Origin: an uncultured Litoreibacter sp.
GTDB taxonomy: Bacteria; Pseudomonadota; Alphaproteobacteria; Rhodobacterales; Rhodobacteraceae
Assembly (NCBI GenBank): GCA_938030665.1
Contig: CALHHY010000153.1
Coordinates: forward strand, 1 to 37,983
DNA length: 37,983 nucleotides
Direction: 5' to 3'
Shown one piece after another: positions 18,072 through 26,049 of the stretch. The notes beneath the pieces are model-generated. The model made no database searches, was not told the DNA's origin, and was given only the letters and a program-made list of their open reading frames with translations. Made by a program: the position numbers and the translations under genes. Position 1 is the first letter of the stretch; every line of letters starts with the position of its first letter.

Positions 18072-18764
18072 ATGGACTGGACGGCCCCCGTTGACATCTA
18101 TTGTGAGCGGATGGACGCCAGTTTCTGGGCCGAGCCCATCAATGCCGTCTCCAACGGGGCGTTCATCCTGGCCGCCATCTGGGCCACGTTCAGCGCCCGG
18201 CACGCCGGGGTGACCAGCCCCGCCATCTGGGTGCTGATCGCGCTGGCCTATATGATCGGCGCGGGGTCGTTCCTGTTTCACACATTTGCAAATGCCTGGT
18301 CCGGGCTGGCCGATGTGGCGCCCATCTGGAGCTTTGTTGCGCTTTACACGCTGGTGGCCATCACCATCGTCGGCGGCGTCCGACCCGGCAAGGTGGTCAT
18401 TGGCGCGGTGGCGCTGGTGGCCGTGATTGTCGTGGCGCGCCTGACGCTTATCGACGGGACAAGCGCCCCTGACACGCCCCCCACCCCAAGCCGGTTCAAC
18501 GGATCAGAGCAATACGCCCCGGCCCTGCTGGCAATGGTCGTCATCACCGCCGCCGCGCTGATCCGGGGCACCGGCATCCGCTACTGGTTTCTGGCCGCCA
18601 CCTGCGCGTTCGTGCTGTCACTTACTTTCCGCACTATCGACATAGCTTTGTGCGATCACTGGCATCACGGTACACATTTCCTGTGGCATATTCTAAACGC
18701 ATTGGTGATCGGTCTGTTGCTGCAGGCACTGATCCACAATTCACAAAGGACCCCGACCCCATGA
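18072..18764 (+). CDS. Ceramidase-family (CREST superfamily) integral membrane protein
   Basis: A 230-residue protein with about seven membrane helices. The N-terminal phrase DIYCERMDASFWAEPINAVS is the signature of the alkaline ceramidase/PAQR-like family (PF05875), whose conserved acidic and His residues bind zinc. The C-terminal DHWHHGTHFLWHILNAL provides the expected histidine cluster, and GAGSFLFHTFAN the middle His. Activity on ceramide is known for eukaryotic members; in bacteria the substrate is mostly unproven. It starts 5 bases after hom, and its stop overlaps the glpX start in ATGA, so it is part of the operon despite its unrelated chemistry. Confidence 0.85.
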   Translation: MDWTAPVDIYCERMDASFWAEPINAVSNGAFILAAIWATFSARHAGVTSPAIWVLIALAYMIGAGSFLFHTFANAWSGLADVAPIWSFVALYTLVAITIVGGVRPGKVVIGAVALVAVIVVARLTLIDGTSAPDTPPTPSRFNGSEQYAPALLAMVVITAAALIRGTGIRYWFLAATCAFVLSLTFRTIDIALCDHWHHGTHFLWHILNALVIGLLLQALIHNSQRTPTP

Positions 18765-19720
18765 GTAAAGTTGATTTTCAGGACCGTATGTTGTCGCTTG
18801 GCTTGGCCCGCGTCTCCGAAGCTGCCGCGCTGGCCTCTGCCAAGCTGATCGGGCGCGGGGACGAGAAAGCCGCCGACCAGGCCGCCGTCAACGCCATGCG
18901 CGAGCAGCTGAACCTGCTGGATATCGCAGGCGTCGTCGTCATCGGCGAGGGGGAGCGGGACGAAGCCCCCATGCTTTACATCGGGGAAGAAGTCGGATCC
19001 GGCAAAGGCCCCGAGGTTGATATCGCGCTGGACCCGCTGGAAGGTACCACCCTGACCGCCAAGGATATGCCAAACGCGCTGACGGTGATCGCCATGGGGC
19101 CGCGCGGCTCCATGCTGCATGCGCCGGACGTCTATATGGACAAACTGGCCGTGGGGCCGGGCTTTCGTGACGGCGTCGTGACCATGGACATGACCCCGGC
19201 TGAGCGGGTGAACGCGCTGGCAGCGGCCAAGGGCTGCTCCACCTCCGACATCACGGTCTGCGTGCTGGAACGCCCCCGCCATGAGGACATGATCGAGCAG
19301 ATTCGTTCCACCGATGCCGCAATCCGGCTGATCACCGATGGCGATGTCGCGGGCATCATCCACTGCGCCGAGGCCGAAAAAACCGGGATCGACATGTATA
19401 TGGGCTCAGGCGGCGCGCCCGAAGGGGTGCTGGCCGCCGCCGCGCTGAAATGTATGGGCGGGCAGATGTTTGGCCGGCTGACCTTCCGCAATGATGACGA
19501 GCGCGGCCGCGCCGCGAAGGCCGGCATCACCAACCTCGACCGGGTCTATACTCGCGATGACATGGTGACCGAAGACGTGATTTTTGCGGCCACCGGGGTC
19601 ACCGACGGCTCAATCCTAGCGGGCATCCGGCGGGAGGTCGGCTTCATGACAACGGAGACGATCCTGATGCGCTCCAAAACCGGGTCCGTGCGGCGCATGA
19701 CCTATCGCAACCCGGTCTAG
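18761..19720 (+). CDS. glpX: Class II fructose-1,6-bisphosphatase
   Basis: Hydrolyses fructose-1,6-bisphosphate in gluconeogenesis; relatives in autotrophs also act on sedoheptulose-1,7-bisphosphate. The start is ATG 18761 (MSKVDFQDRML), overlapping the previous stop by 4 bases, giving 319 residues, the usual GlpX length. The longer frame from 18650 runs inside the upstream gene. Metal- and phosphate-binding motifs are GEGERDEAPMLYIGEEVG and the lithium-sensitive-phosphatase motif DPLEGTT; later LERPRHEDMI and MGSGGAPEGVLAAAAL are typical. Confidence 0.95.
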   Translation: MSKVDFQDRMLSLGLARVSEAAALASAKLIGRGDEKAADQAAVNAMREQLNLLDIAGVVVIGEGERDEAPMLYIGEEVGSGKGPEVDIALDPLEGTTLTAKDMPNALTVIAMGPRGSMLHAPDVYMDKLAVGPGFRDGVVTMDMTPAERVNALAAAKGCSTSDITVCVLERPRHEDMIEQIRSTDAAIRLITDGDVAGIIHCAEAEKTGIDMYMGSGGAPEGVLAAAALKCMGGQMFGRLTFRNDDERGRAAKAGITNLDRVYTRDDMVTEDVIFAATGVTDGSILAGIRREVGFMTTETILMRSKTGSVRRMTYRNPV

Positions 19721-19730
19721 GCACGGGCGC

Positions 19731-21482
19731 ATGGGGGCCGCGTTCCTGAATGTGGAGGCGTCCCTGACGGGGCGTCGCTGGCTGGGGCTGACCCCCGATC
19801 AGGACCGCATGGCGGAGGCGATGGCGCAGCAAACCGCCCTGCCCCGCCCGCTATGTCAGACGCTTTCCCGCCTTGGCGTGCCGCTTGACGAGGCAGAACG
19901 CTACCTTGCCCCCACGCTGAAAGAACTGCTGCCAGACCCGTCGGTTCTGCGCGACATGGACCTGGCCGCCGCGCGCATTCTGGCCGCCGTCGAGGCGCGT
20001 GAGAAAATCGCGATCTTTGCCGATTACGACGTCGATGGCGCGACGTCGGCGGCACTGCTGATCACTTGGTTGCGCGACCTCGGACTGGCGAGCACGCTCT
20101 ATATCCCCGACCGCATTGACGAAGGCTACGGCCCGAACGAGCCTGCCATGGCCGATCTTGCCCGCAAGCACGACCTGATCATCTGCGTCGATTGTGGCAC
20201 GCTCAGCCATGACGCGCTGGCGGCAGCCAAAGGCGCGGATGTCATCGTGCTGGACCACCATCTGGGCGGCGAAACGCTACCCTCCGCCGTGGCCGTCGTG
20301 AACCCCAACAGGCAGGATGAAAGCGGCGATCTGGCCCATCTCTGCGCCGCCGGGGTCGTGTTTCTGACGCTTGTCGCGCTGAACCGGCTGCTGAAAAAAG
20401 CAGGGCAAACTGCGCCTGATCTGATCGGGCTGCTGGACCTTGTGGCGCTTGGCACCGTGGCGGATGTGGCGCCGCTGGTCGGCGTCAACCGGGCGCTGGT
20501 GGTTCAAGGCCTAAAGGTCATGGCGCAACGTCGCCGCGTCGGACTGGTGGCCCTGTCGGACGTGGCGCGCATGGATACCGCACCGGGGTCCTACCATCTC
20601 GGCTATCTGCTGGGGCCGCGCATCAACGCGGGCGGGCGGGTCGGCACGCCTGATCTGGGCGCGCGCCTGCTGGCCACCATGCAGGAGGCCGAGGCGCAGG
20701 CGCTCGCCGAGCGGCTGGACGCGCTCAATTCCGAGCGGCGCGAGATCGAGGAACAGGTGCGCATCGCGGCACTGGCCCAGGCAGAAGAGCGCGGCTTTGA
20801 CGCGCCGCTGGTTTGGGCGGCAGGCGAGGGCTGGCATCCGGGCGTCGTAGGCATCGTGGCCTCCCGCCTGAAAGAGGCAACCAACCGCCCCGCCGTGGTC
20901 ATCGGGTTGAAAGATGGCATCGGCAAAGGCTCCGCCCGCTCCGTCAGCGGCATTGATCTGGGCGCGCAGGTCCAAAAGCTCGCTATGGAAGGGCTGCTGG
21001 TCAAGGGCGGAGGGCATAAGATGGCCGCAGGCCTCACCGTAGAGGAAAGCAAACTGGACGCAGCCATGGCGCGGCTGGCGGCGTTGATGGACAAGCAGGG
21101 TGCCGGTGCCCTGGGTCCAAAGGACCTGCGTCTCGACGGGGTCATGATGGCCGGCGCCGCCACCGTGGGGCTGATTGAGCAGTTGGAAACCGCAGGTCCC
21201 TTTGGTGCAGGGGCCGCAGCCCCACGCTTCGCCTTCCCCGATCAGAAAATCGGCTTTACCAAGGAGGTCGGGCAGGGCCACCTGAAATTCAGCTTCTCGG
21301 ACGGGATGGGGCCAAAGATTGACGCGATCAGCTTCAACGCAGCTGAGAACGGGCTGATGCAGGCTCTGACGCAGCATAAGGGGCAGCGTTTTCACCTTGC
21401 CGGAAGGGTCGAGATTAACAGCTGGCAGGGTCGGCAATCGGCGCAGCTGCGGCTGGAGGATGCGGCCCCGGCGGCCGGCTAA
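19731..21482 (+). CDS. recJ: Single-stranded-DNA-specific 5'-3' exonuclease RecJ
   Basis: DHH-family nuclease used in RecF-pathway recombination and mismatch repair. The 583-residue length is normal. Motif I is FADYDVDGATSAAL (DYDVDG at 98-103), followed by IICVDCGT, the DHH motif in VIVLDHHLGG (175-177), GTVADVAPL, and the DHHA1 domain with GSARSVSGIDLG and VKGGGHKMAAGLTVE. A C-terminal OB-fold region completes it. The start MGAAFLNVEASLTGRRW is 10 bases after glpX, so co-transcription is likely. Confidence 0.96.
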   Translation: MGAAFLNVEASLTGRRWLGLTPDQDRMAEAMAQQTALPRPLCQTLSRLGVPLDEAERYLAPTLKELLPDPSVLRDMDLAAARILAAVEAREKIAIFADYDVDGATSAALLITWLRDLGLASTLYIPDRIDEGYGPNEPAMADLARKHDLIICVDCGTLSHDALAAAKGADVIVLDHHLGGETLPSAVAVVNPNRQDESGDLAHLCAAGVVFLTLVALNRLLKKAGQTAPDLIGLLDLVALGTVADVAPLVGVNRALVVQGLKVMAQRRRVGLVALSDVARMDTAPGSYHLGYLLGPRINAGGRVGTPDLGARLLATMQEAEAQALAERLDALNSERREIEEQVRIAALAQAEERGFDAPLVWAAGEGWHPGVVGIVASRLKEATNRPAVVIGLKDGIGKGSARSVSGIDLGAQVQKLAMEGLLVKGGGHKMAAGLTVEESKLDAAMARLAALMDKQGAGALGPKDLRLDGVMMAGAATVGLIEQLETAGPFGAGAAAPRFAFPDQKIGFTKEVGQGHLKFSFSDGMGPKIDAISFNAAENGLMQALTQHKGQRFHLAGRVEINSWQGRQSAQLRLEDAAPAAG

Positions 21483-21509
21483 AAATTCGACTTTTCGGCA
21501 GATTTCGAC

Positions 21510-21538
21510 TTGTCAGGACCCGGTGGCTCCCCTAAATA
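21510..21538 (+). promoter_or_regulatory. Sigma-70-type promoter of tRNA-Glu
   Basis: A -35 box TTGTCA (21510-21515) and a -10 box TAAATA (21533-21538) are separated by exactly 17 bases. The expected transcription start is near 21545, about ten bases before the tRNA 5' end. It lies 28 bases past the recJ stop. Confidence 0.65.
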
Positions 21539-21555
21539 GCCTCTCACTGCTGAGT

Positions 21556-21630
21556 GCTCCCTTCGTCTATCGGTTAGGACGCCAGGTTTTCAACCTGGAA
21601 AGAGGGGTTCGATTCCCCTAGGGAGTACCA
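21556..21630 (+). tRNA. tRNA-Glu (anticodon UUC)
   Basis: A full cloverleaf can be read: acceptor stem GCTCCCT / AGGGAGT (first pair G-U), D-loop with GGTTAGGA, anticodon stem CCAGG / CCTGG enclosing loop TTTTCAA, giving anticodon TTC, and T-arm GAGGGGTTCGATTCCCCT. The discriminator A and a genomically encoded CCA complete the 75 bases. The GGTTTTCAACC anticodon arm is characteristic of tRNA-Glu. Confidence 0.97.
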
Positions 21631-21696
21631 GCAGTTTCTCTCTCCGACAGCGAAAACCTAAAACGACCACGGATGACGTATTTGTCTGTAATCAGG

Positions 21697-21714
21697 TCGC
21701 CAGCGGCTTGGCGA
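21697..21714 (+). other. Hairpin in the leader upstream of the betaine-binding protein
   Basis: TCGCCA-N6-TGGCGA, a 6-bp perfect stem, lies in the 146-base gap between tRNA-Glu and the binding-protein gene. No T tract follows, so it is not a standard terminator. The rest of this gap holds no ORF that I trust; a frame open from 21708 is only an upstream extension of the binding-protein frame. Confidence 0.3.
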
Positions 21715-21776
21715 TTCGTTGCACAACCCGCACCCTCTGGGTAGTCAAAAAAAATCAGTCAGGGAGCTCTCTCATC

Positions 21777-22703
21777 ATGAAAAAAATCCTCACTTCGGTG
21801 GCCACCGCAGCACTTGTCAGCGGCATCGCGGCAACAAGCGCACTGGCCGAGGGCGGCCCGATCAAGATCGCGATCAATGAATGGACCGGGCAGAACCTGT
21901 CGGCAAAAATCGCAGGCTCTATTCTGCAGGAAATGGGGATGGAGGTCGAATACGTGACCGCCGGGGCTGTGCCGCAATTCGCGGCCATCGCCGATGGCAG
22001 CCTGCATTTCAACCCCGAGATCTGGACCAACAATGTGGGCGACATCTTCCCCAAGGCGGTCGATAGCGGCGACATCGTTGTCGTGGGTCAACTGGGCCTG
22101 GAGCCAAAAGAAGGCTGGTTCTACCCCCCCTATATGGAAGAGCTGTGCCCCGGCCTGCCGAAATACGAGGCGCTTTATGAGTGCGCGCAGGCATTTGCGG
22201 CCGCTGACACGTTCCCTAACGGGCGGCTGATCACCTACCCTGCTGACTGGGGCACACGGTCCTCCGATCAGGTCGCGGCCATCGACTTGCCGTTCCAGCC
22301 TGTGGCCGGCGGCTCCGAAGGGGCGATGATTGCAGAGCTCACATCCGCCGTGGATGCCAAGCAGCCGATGCTGATGATGCTGTGGCAGCCTCACTGGATC
22401 CACGCCGAGGTTGATCTGAACCTCGTTGAATGGGACAGCGAATCTGCCGATTGTCTGGCAGGCGTCGATCAGGCACGCGGTTCCGCTTGTGGCTTCGCGC
22501 AGGCTTCGGTCGAAAAGATCGTGCACAAGGATTTTGCCGCGACCTGGCCAAAAGCCGCCAGCTTTGTCGAGAAATACTCGCTCGACAATGACGTGCAGAA
22601 CGCGTTGATCCTGAAGGTTGATCAGGAGGGCGCCTCTGTGGATGATGCGGTTGCCGAATGGCTGGCCGCGAATGAAGCCACCTGGCGCCCCTGGACCCAA
22701 TAA
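21777..22703 (+). CDS. ABC transporter substrate-binding protein, glycine betaine/TMAO (OpuAC) type
   Basis: Periplasmic receptor of a quaternary-amine or methylated-amine importer. The start is ATG 21777, after GGGAG, giving 308 residues with a clear signal peptide (MKKILTSVATAALVSG, cleavage probably after SALA at residue 24). The mature part starts with PIKIAINEWTGQN and is rich in tryptophans placed as in OpuAC proteins: W36, W83, W114 (WFYPPY), W158 (PADWGTRS) and W203/W207 (WQPHW). Such residues form the aromatic box that holds a trimethylammonium group. Glycine betaine, choline, proline betaine and TMAO (as in TmoX of marine Rhodobacteraceae) all remain possible. A terminator follows the stop, then the ATPase and permease genes. 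Confidence 0.88.
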   Translation: MKKILTSVATAALVSGIAATSALAEGGPIKIAINEWTGQNLSAKIAGSILQEMGMEVEYVTAGAVPQFAAIADGSLHFNPEIWTNNVGDIFPKAVDSGDIVVVGQLGLEPKEGWFYPPYMEELCPGLPKYEALYECAQAFAAADTFPNGRLITYPADWGTRSSDQVAAIDLPFQPVAGGSEGAMIAELTSAVDAKQPMLMMLWQPHWIHAEVDLNLVEWDSESADCLAGVDQARGSACGFAQASVEKIVHKDFAATWPKAASFVEKYSLDNDVQNALILKVDQEGASVDDAVAEWLAANEATWRPWTQ

Positions 22704-22719
22704 ATCCAGCTATCATTTT

Positions 22720-22751
22720 GGACGGGCGGCCCTGCAGGACCGCCCGTTTTT
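22720..22751 (+). terminator. Intra-operon rho-independent terminator or attenuator
   Basis: ACGGGCGG (22722-22729) pairs perfectly with CCGCCCGT (22740-22747) around a 10-base loop and is followed by a run of T. It lies 17 bases after the binding-protein stop and before the ATPase start, and would let the binding protein be made in excess over the membrane components. Confidence 0.75.
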
Positions 22752-22786
22752 GCATCCCCGAAGACGACCCAAGAAAGCGCGCGCCC

Positions 22787-23875
22787 GTGCCAACAAATTC
22801 CAAACCGACTACCGATGTAAAACTCTCCTGCCGTAATGTCTGGAAGGTCTACGGCAAAAACCCCGCGCGTTTTTTCGACGGCACAAAAGGCAATCTGGGC
22901 GATGATGCCGCAGCGCATGCCCACGCCCAGGAAATCCGCGACAGCGGCCATATCGTGGCCAGCGCGAACGTGTCTTTCGACGTCCATGTGGGCGAGATTT
23001 TCGTCATCATGGGGCTGTCCGGCTCGGGCAAATCCACCATGGTGCGATGCCTGTCCCGGCTGGTTGAACCCACGGCGGGCGAGATCCTGTTGGACGGCAA
23101 CAACCTGCTATCCGCCGACCCCAAGGCCCTTATCGAGTTCCGCCGCCACAAGATGGGCATGGTGTTCCAGAATTTCGGGCTGATGCCGCATCTCAACGTC
23201 CTCGACAACGTGGCCTTCCCGCTGGAGCTTCAGGGGATCGCCCTTAAGAAACGGCGCGCCAAGGCGCAGGAGGTGATCAACCTTGTAGGCCTTGAGGGGC
23301 GCGAGGCCAGCTTTCCCCGGCAACTTTCGGGCGGCCAGCAGCAACGGGTTGGCATCGCGCGCTCCCTCTGTGTGGACCCTGAGCTGTGGTTTCTGGATGA
23401 ACCCTTCTCTGCCCTTGATCCGCTGATCCGGCGGCAGATGCAGGACGAGTTCCTGCGCCTCCAACGAGATCTGAATAAATCCATCGTCTTCATCACCCAC
23501 GACTTTCTGGAGGCGCTGCGCATTGCCGACCGCATGGCCATCATGCGTGACGGACACGTTGTTCAAATCGGCCGCCCGGTTGACCTGATCCTGAACCCGG
23601 CAGACGACTACGTGCGTGATTTCACCAATGACGTCCCGTGGGAGATGGTCTTGACCGCCGGCGATATCGCCGATCCGGCACGCGGTTTCGCGCCGGGCAT
23701 GGGCCGGATTGGCGCGGATACCAAGCTGGACCTGCTGCTGCCCTATCTGGCCGAGCACGAGGCAGGCGTGATGGTCAAAGACGCGGAAGGCCGCGACCTT
23801 GGGGCCATCAATGCACGCGCTGTCGTCAAGGCGCTGGCCACGGGCATGACCGATCAAGCGGGGATCGAGCCATGA
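22787..23875 (+). CDS. ABC transporter ATP-binding protein, glycine betaine/proline (ProV/OpuAA) type
   Basis: ATPase of the betaine-type importer, 362 residues from a proposed GTG start at 22787 (MPTNSKPTTDVKLSC). The same frame is open from an ATG at 22718, but that start lies inside the terminator hairpin. Walker A GLSGSGKST is at about 76-84, the Q-loop in MVFQNFGLMPH, the signature LSGGQQQRVGIARSL, Walker B LWFLDEPFSALD and the H-loop ITHDFLEAL. A family-specific insertion near residues 22-60 (NPARFFDGTKGNLGDDAAAH) precedes Walker A. The C-terminal ~90 residues form a regulatory tail. The stop overlaps the permease start by 4 bases. Confidence 0.92.
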   Translation: MPTNSKPTTDVKLSCRNVWKVYGKNPARFFDGTKGNLGDDAAAHAHAQEIRDSGHIVASANVSFDVHVGEIFVIMGLSGSGKSTMVRCLSRLVEPTAGEILLDGNNLLSADPKALIEFRRHKMGMVFQNFGLMPHLNVLDNVAFPLELQGIALKKRRAKAQEVINLVGLEGREASFPRQLSGGQQQRVGIARSLCVDPELWFLDEPFSALDPLIRRQMQDEFLRLQRDLNKSIVFITHDFLEALRIADRMAIMRDGHVVQIGRPVDLILNPADDYVRDFTNDVPWEMVLTAGDIADPARGFAPGMGRIGADTKLDLLLPYLAEHEAGVMVKDAEGRDLGAINARAVVKALATGMTDQAGIEP

Positions 23876-25941
23876 GCCGCCTGCTTAACCGCCCTGCACT
23901 GGTCTGGGGCGCATTGGCCGCCCTGTCGCTGGCGCTTTATCTGCTGCGCGGCCAACTGCCGGCGCTGGTGACCTACCCGCAATCCTGGGTGCTGTCGCCC
24001 ACGGCCCCGATGAACGCGGCCATGTCCGCCTTCGTCGCCGCTTTCGGCCCCACTTTCCGCTTCTTCGGCTGGCTGCTGGAATTCCCCGTCAGCGCCGCGC
24101 AAATGGTGCTGCAGGCTCTGCCCTGGAGCGTTATCGCCGCGTTTTTTGTCCTTCTTGGCATGGTCGCATCGGGCTGGCGTCTGGCCAGTTTTATCGCCGC
24201 GTCGCTCCTTTACATGGCCGTCATCGGCTACTGGGAGGAGAGCATGAACACCCTCGCCATCGTCCTGATCTCCGTCCCGATGGCGCTGCTTTTGGGTTTT
24301 GCCGTGGGGGTGCTGGGTTTCTATTCGGACCGGGCGCGACGCGTGATCATGCCCACACTCGACATTTTGCAAACCGTGCCGGCCTTCGCCTACCTGCTGC
24401 CGATCCTGATCCTGTTTGGATTCGGCACGACCGTGGGGCTGGTGGCCTCGGTGCTTTATGCTTTCTCGCCGATGGTGCGGAACACGATCCTCGGGCTGCG
24501 CGCCGTCCCCCCGCAGGTGATCGAGGCAGGCCTCATGTCCGGCGCGACGCCTGCGCAATTGTTCTGGAAAGTGCGGGTACCGGGCGCGCAGAACCAGATG
24601 CTGCTGGGGGTGAACCAGACGACAATGGCGTCGCTTTCCATGGTGATCATCGCCGCCATCATTGGCGGCACCGATGATATCGGGTGGGAGGTCATCTCCT
24701 CCATGCGCAAGGCTCAGTTCGGCGAAAGCCTGCTGGCGGGGTTCGTGATCGCTTTGATGGCCATGGCGCTGGACCGCACCACTTTCGCTTTCGCCAAGCG
24801 CGACCGTTTCACCACACAAGAGGCCGCCGGGCCCAACCTGTGGGTCATCGGCGCAGGCGTCTTGGGCGCGTTATTGTTGCTGTCATTTGTGGTGCCCCCG
24901 CTCGCACAATGGCCGGAGCCTTGGGTCTTCTACCCCGCCGACGCCATGAACGAGGCGCTCCGGTCCTTTATCCTGACCTGGCGCGAAGCCATCGAGACGA
25001 TCAAAAACACGGCCTTTTTCTTCGTGATGTTGCCTATCAAGATCGGGCTGCAGCAGGCCGTCAGCCCCTTCACCTGGGGTTTCGCGATGACGCCCGCGCT
25101 GGTCGCGGCCTACGCGGCGTTGGTGGCAGCAGGGGCCATTTGGGCCTTCGTCAAATCGCACCACACCTTGGCGGCGATGCTGCTGCTGTGGGGGGTCGTT
25201 TCCTACATTGGCCTGACGAACATGCCCTGGCCCGCGCTCTTTGCGATCCTCGTGTACACCGCCTATGTCACCGCAGGCGCGCGCCTGGCGCTTGGCGCGG
25301 CCATCGGGCTGGGCTTTCTGCTGCTGGCTGGTATCTGGCCGCAAACGGTGCTGTCGCTTTACCTTTGCGGTGTTGCGGTGCTGATCTGCTTCGTGCTGGG
25401 CACCGGGCTTGGCATCTGGGCCTCCGAAAGCGAGACGGTGTCGGCTGTGCTGCGGCCCGTCATGGACACGCTGCAAACCATGCCGGTCTTCGTGATCCTG
25501 ATCCCTTTTGTGATGGTCTTCAAAATCGGCGAGTTCACCGCGCTTCTGGCGGTGATCGCCTACGCCATTGTGCCCGCCATCCGCTACACAGAACATGGTC
25601 TGCGCAACCTGCCCCGCGACGTGACCGAGGCGGCAGAGGCGATCGGGACGACCCGCTGGCAGCTGCTTTACAAGGTCAAGCTACCCTTGGCATTGCCTGC
25701 GATCATGCTGGGCCTGAACCAGACGATCATTTACGGCATCGGGATGCTGGTCATCGCCGCACTGGTTGGCACCAACGGGCTGGGCCAGCAGATCTACATT
25801 GGTCTGGGCGACGGTGATTTCGGTGTCGGCATGACGGCGGGTATCGGCATGGCCGTCATCGCGATGGTGGCTGACCGCATCACGCAGGCCATCAGCCGCC
25901 GCAAGCAGGAGCAATATGGGCTGGCATCAGAATTCATCTAA
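23872..25941 (+). CDS. Fused double-domain betaine-type ABC permease
   Basis: One 689-residue polypeptide carries two ProW/OpuAB-type permease units in tandem. The start is ATG 23872, in an ATGA overlap with the ATPase stop. Unit 1 spans about residues 30-340, with its EAA coupling loop near 208-240 (RAVPPQVIEAGLMSGATPAQ). Unit 2 spans about 350-675, with its loop near 576-606 (GLRNLPRDVTEAAEAIGTTR). Both units open with a similar phrase of the form PxxWVxxPxxxMNxAxxxF, which shows internal duplication. A single protein could thus supply both halves of the channel that normally needs two permease copies. The transporter ends here; the next gene is convergent, 108 bases away, and that gap holds nothing that I recognise. 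Confidence 0.88.
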   Translation: MSRLLNRPALVWGALAALSLALYLLRGQLPALVTYPQSWVLSPTAPMNAAMSAFVAAFGPTFRFFGWLLEFPVSAAQMVLQALPWSVIAAFFVLLGMVASGWRLASFIAASLLYMAVIGYWEESMNTLAIVLISVPMALLLGFAVGVLGFYSDRARRVIMPTLDILQTVPAFAYLLPILILFGFGTTVGLVASVLYAFSPMVRNTILGLRAVPPQVIEAGLMSGATPAQLFWKVRVPGAQNQMLLGVNQTTMASLSMVIIAAIIGGTDDIGWEVISSMRKAQFGESLLAGFVIALMAMALDRTTFAFAKRDRFTTQEAAGPNLWVIGAGVLGALLLLSFVVPPLAQWPEPWVFYPADAMNEALRSFILTWREAIETIKNTAFFFVMLPIKIGLQQAVSPFTWGFAMTPALVAAYAALVAAGAIWAFVKSHHTLAAMLLLWGVVSYIGLTNMPWPALFAILVYTAYVTAGARLALGAAIGLGFLLLAGIWPQTVLSLYLCGVAVLICFVLGTGLGIWASESETVSAVLRPVMDTLQTMPVFVILIPFVMVFKIGEFTALLAVIAYAIVPAIRYTEHGLRNLPRDVTEAAEAIGTTRWQLLYKVKLPLALPAIMLGLNQTIIYGIGMLVIAALVGTNGLGQQIYIGLGDGDFGVGMTAGIGMAVIAMVADRITQAISRRKQEQYGLASEFI

Positions 25942-26049
25942 TGTCAGGCTCTTGCCATGAGGGCACGAATTGAGGTCCGTTGAACCGGGGTTTTCTTGCA
26001 TCCGCTGCTCTCGTAGTTGGCAAGGCGCAATACCATGAGAAGAATGGGT

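Noticed and set aside
18650..18760. Longer glpX start inside the ceramidase-like gene
   Set aside because: It would overlap the upstream gene by 115 bases; the ATGA overlap at 18761 gives the normal GlpX N terminus.
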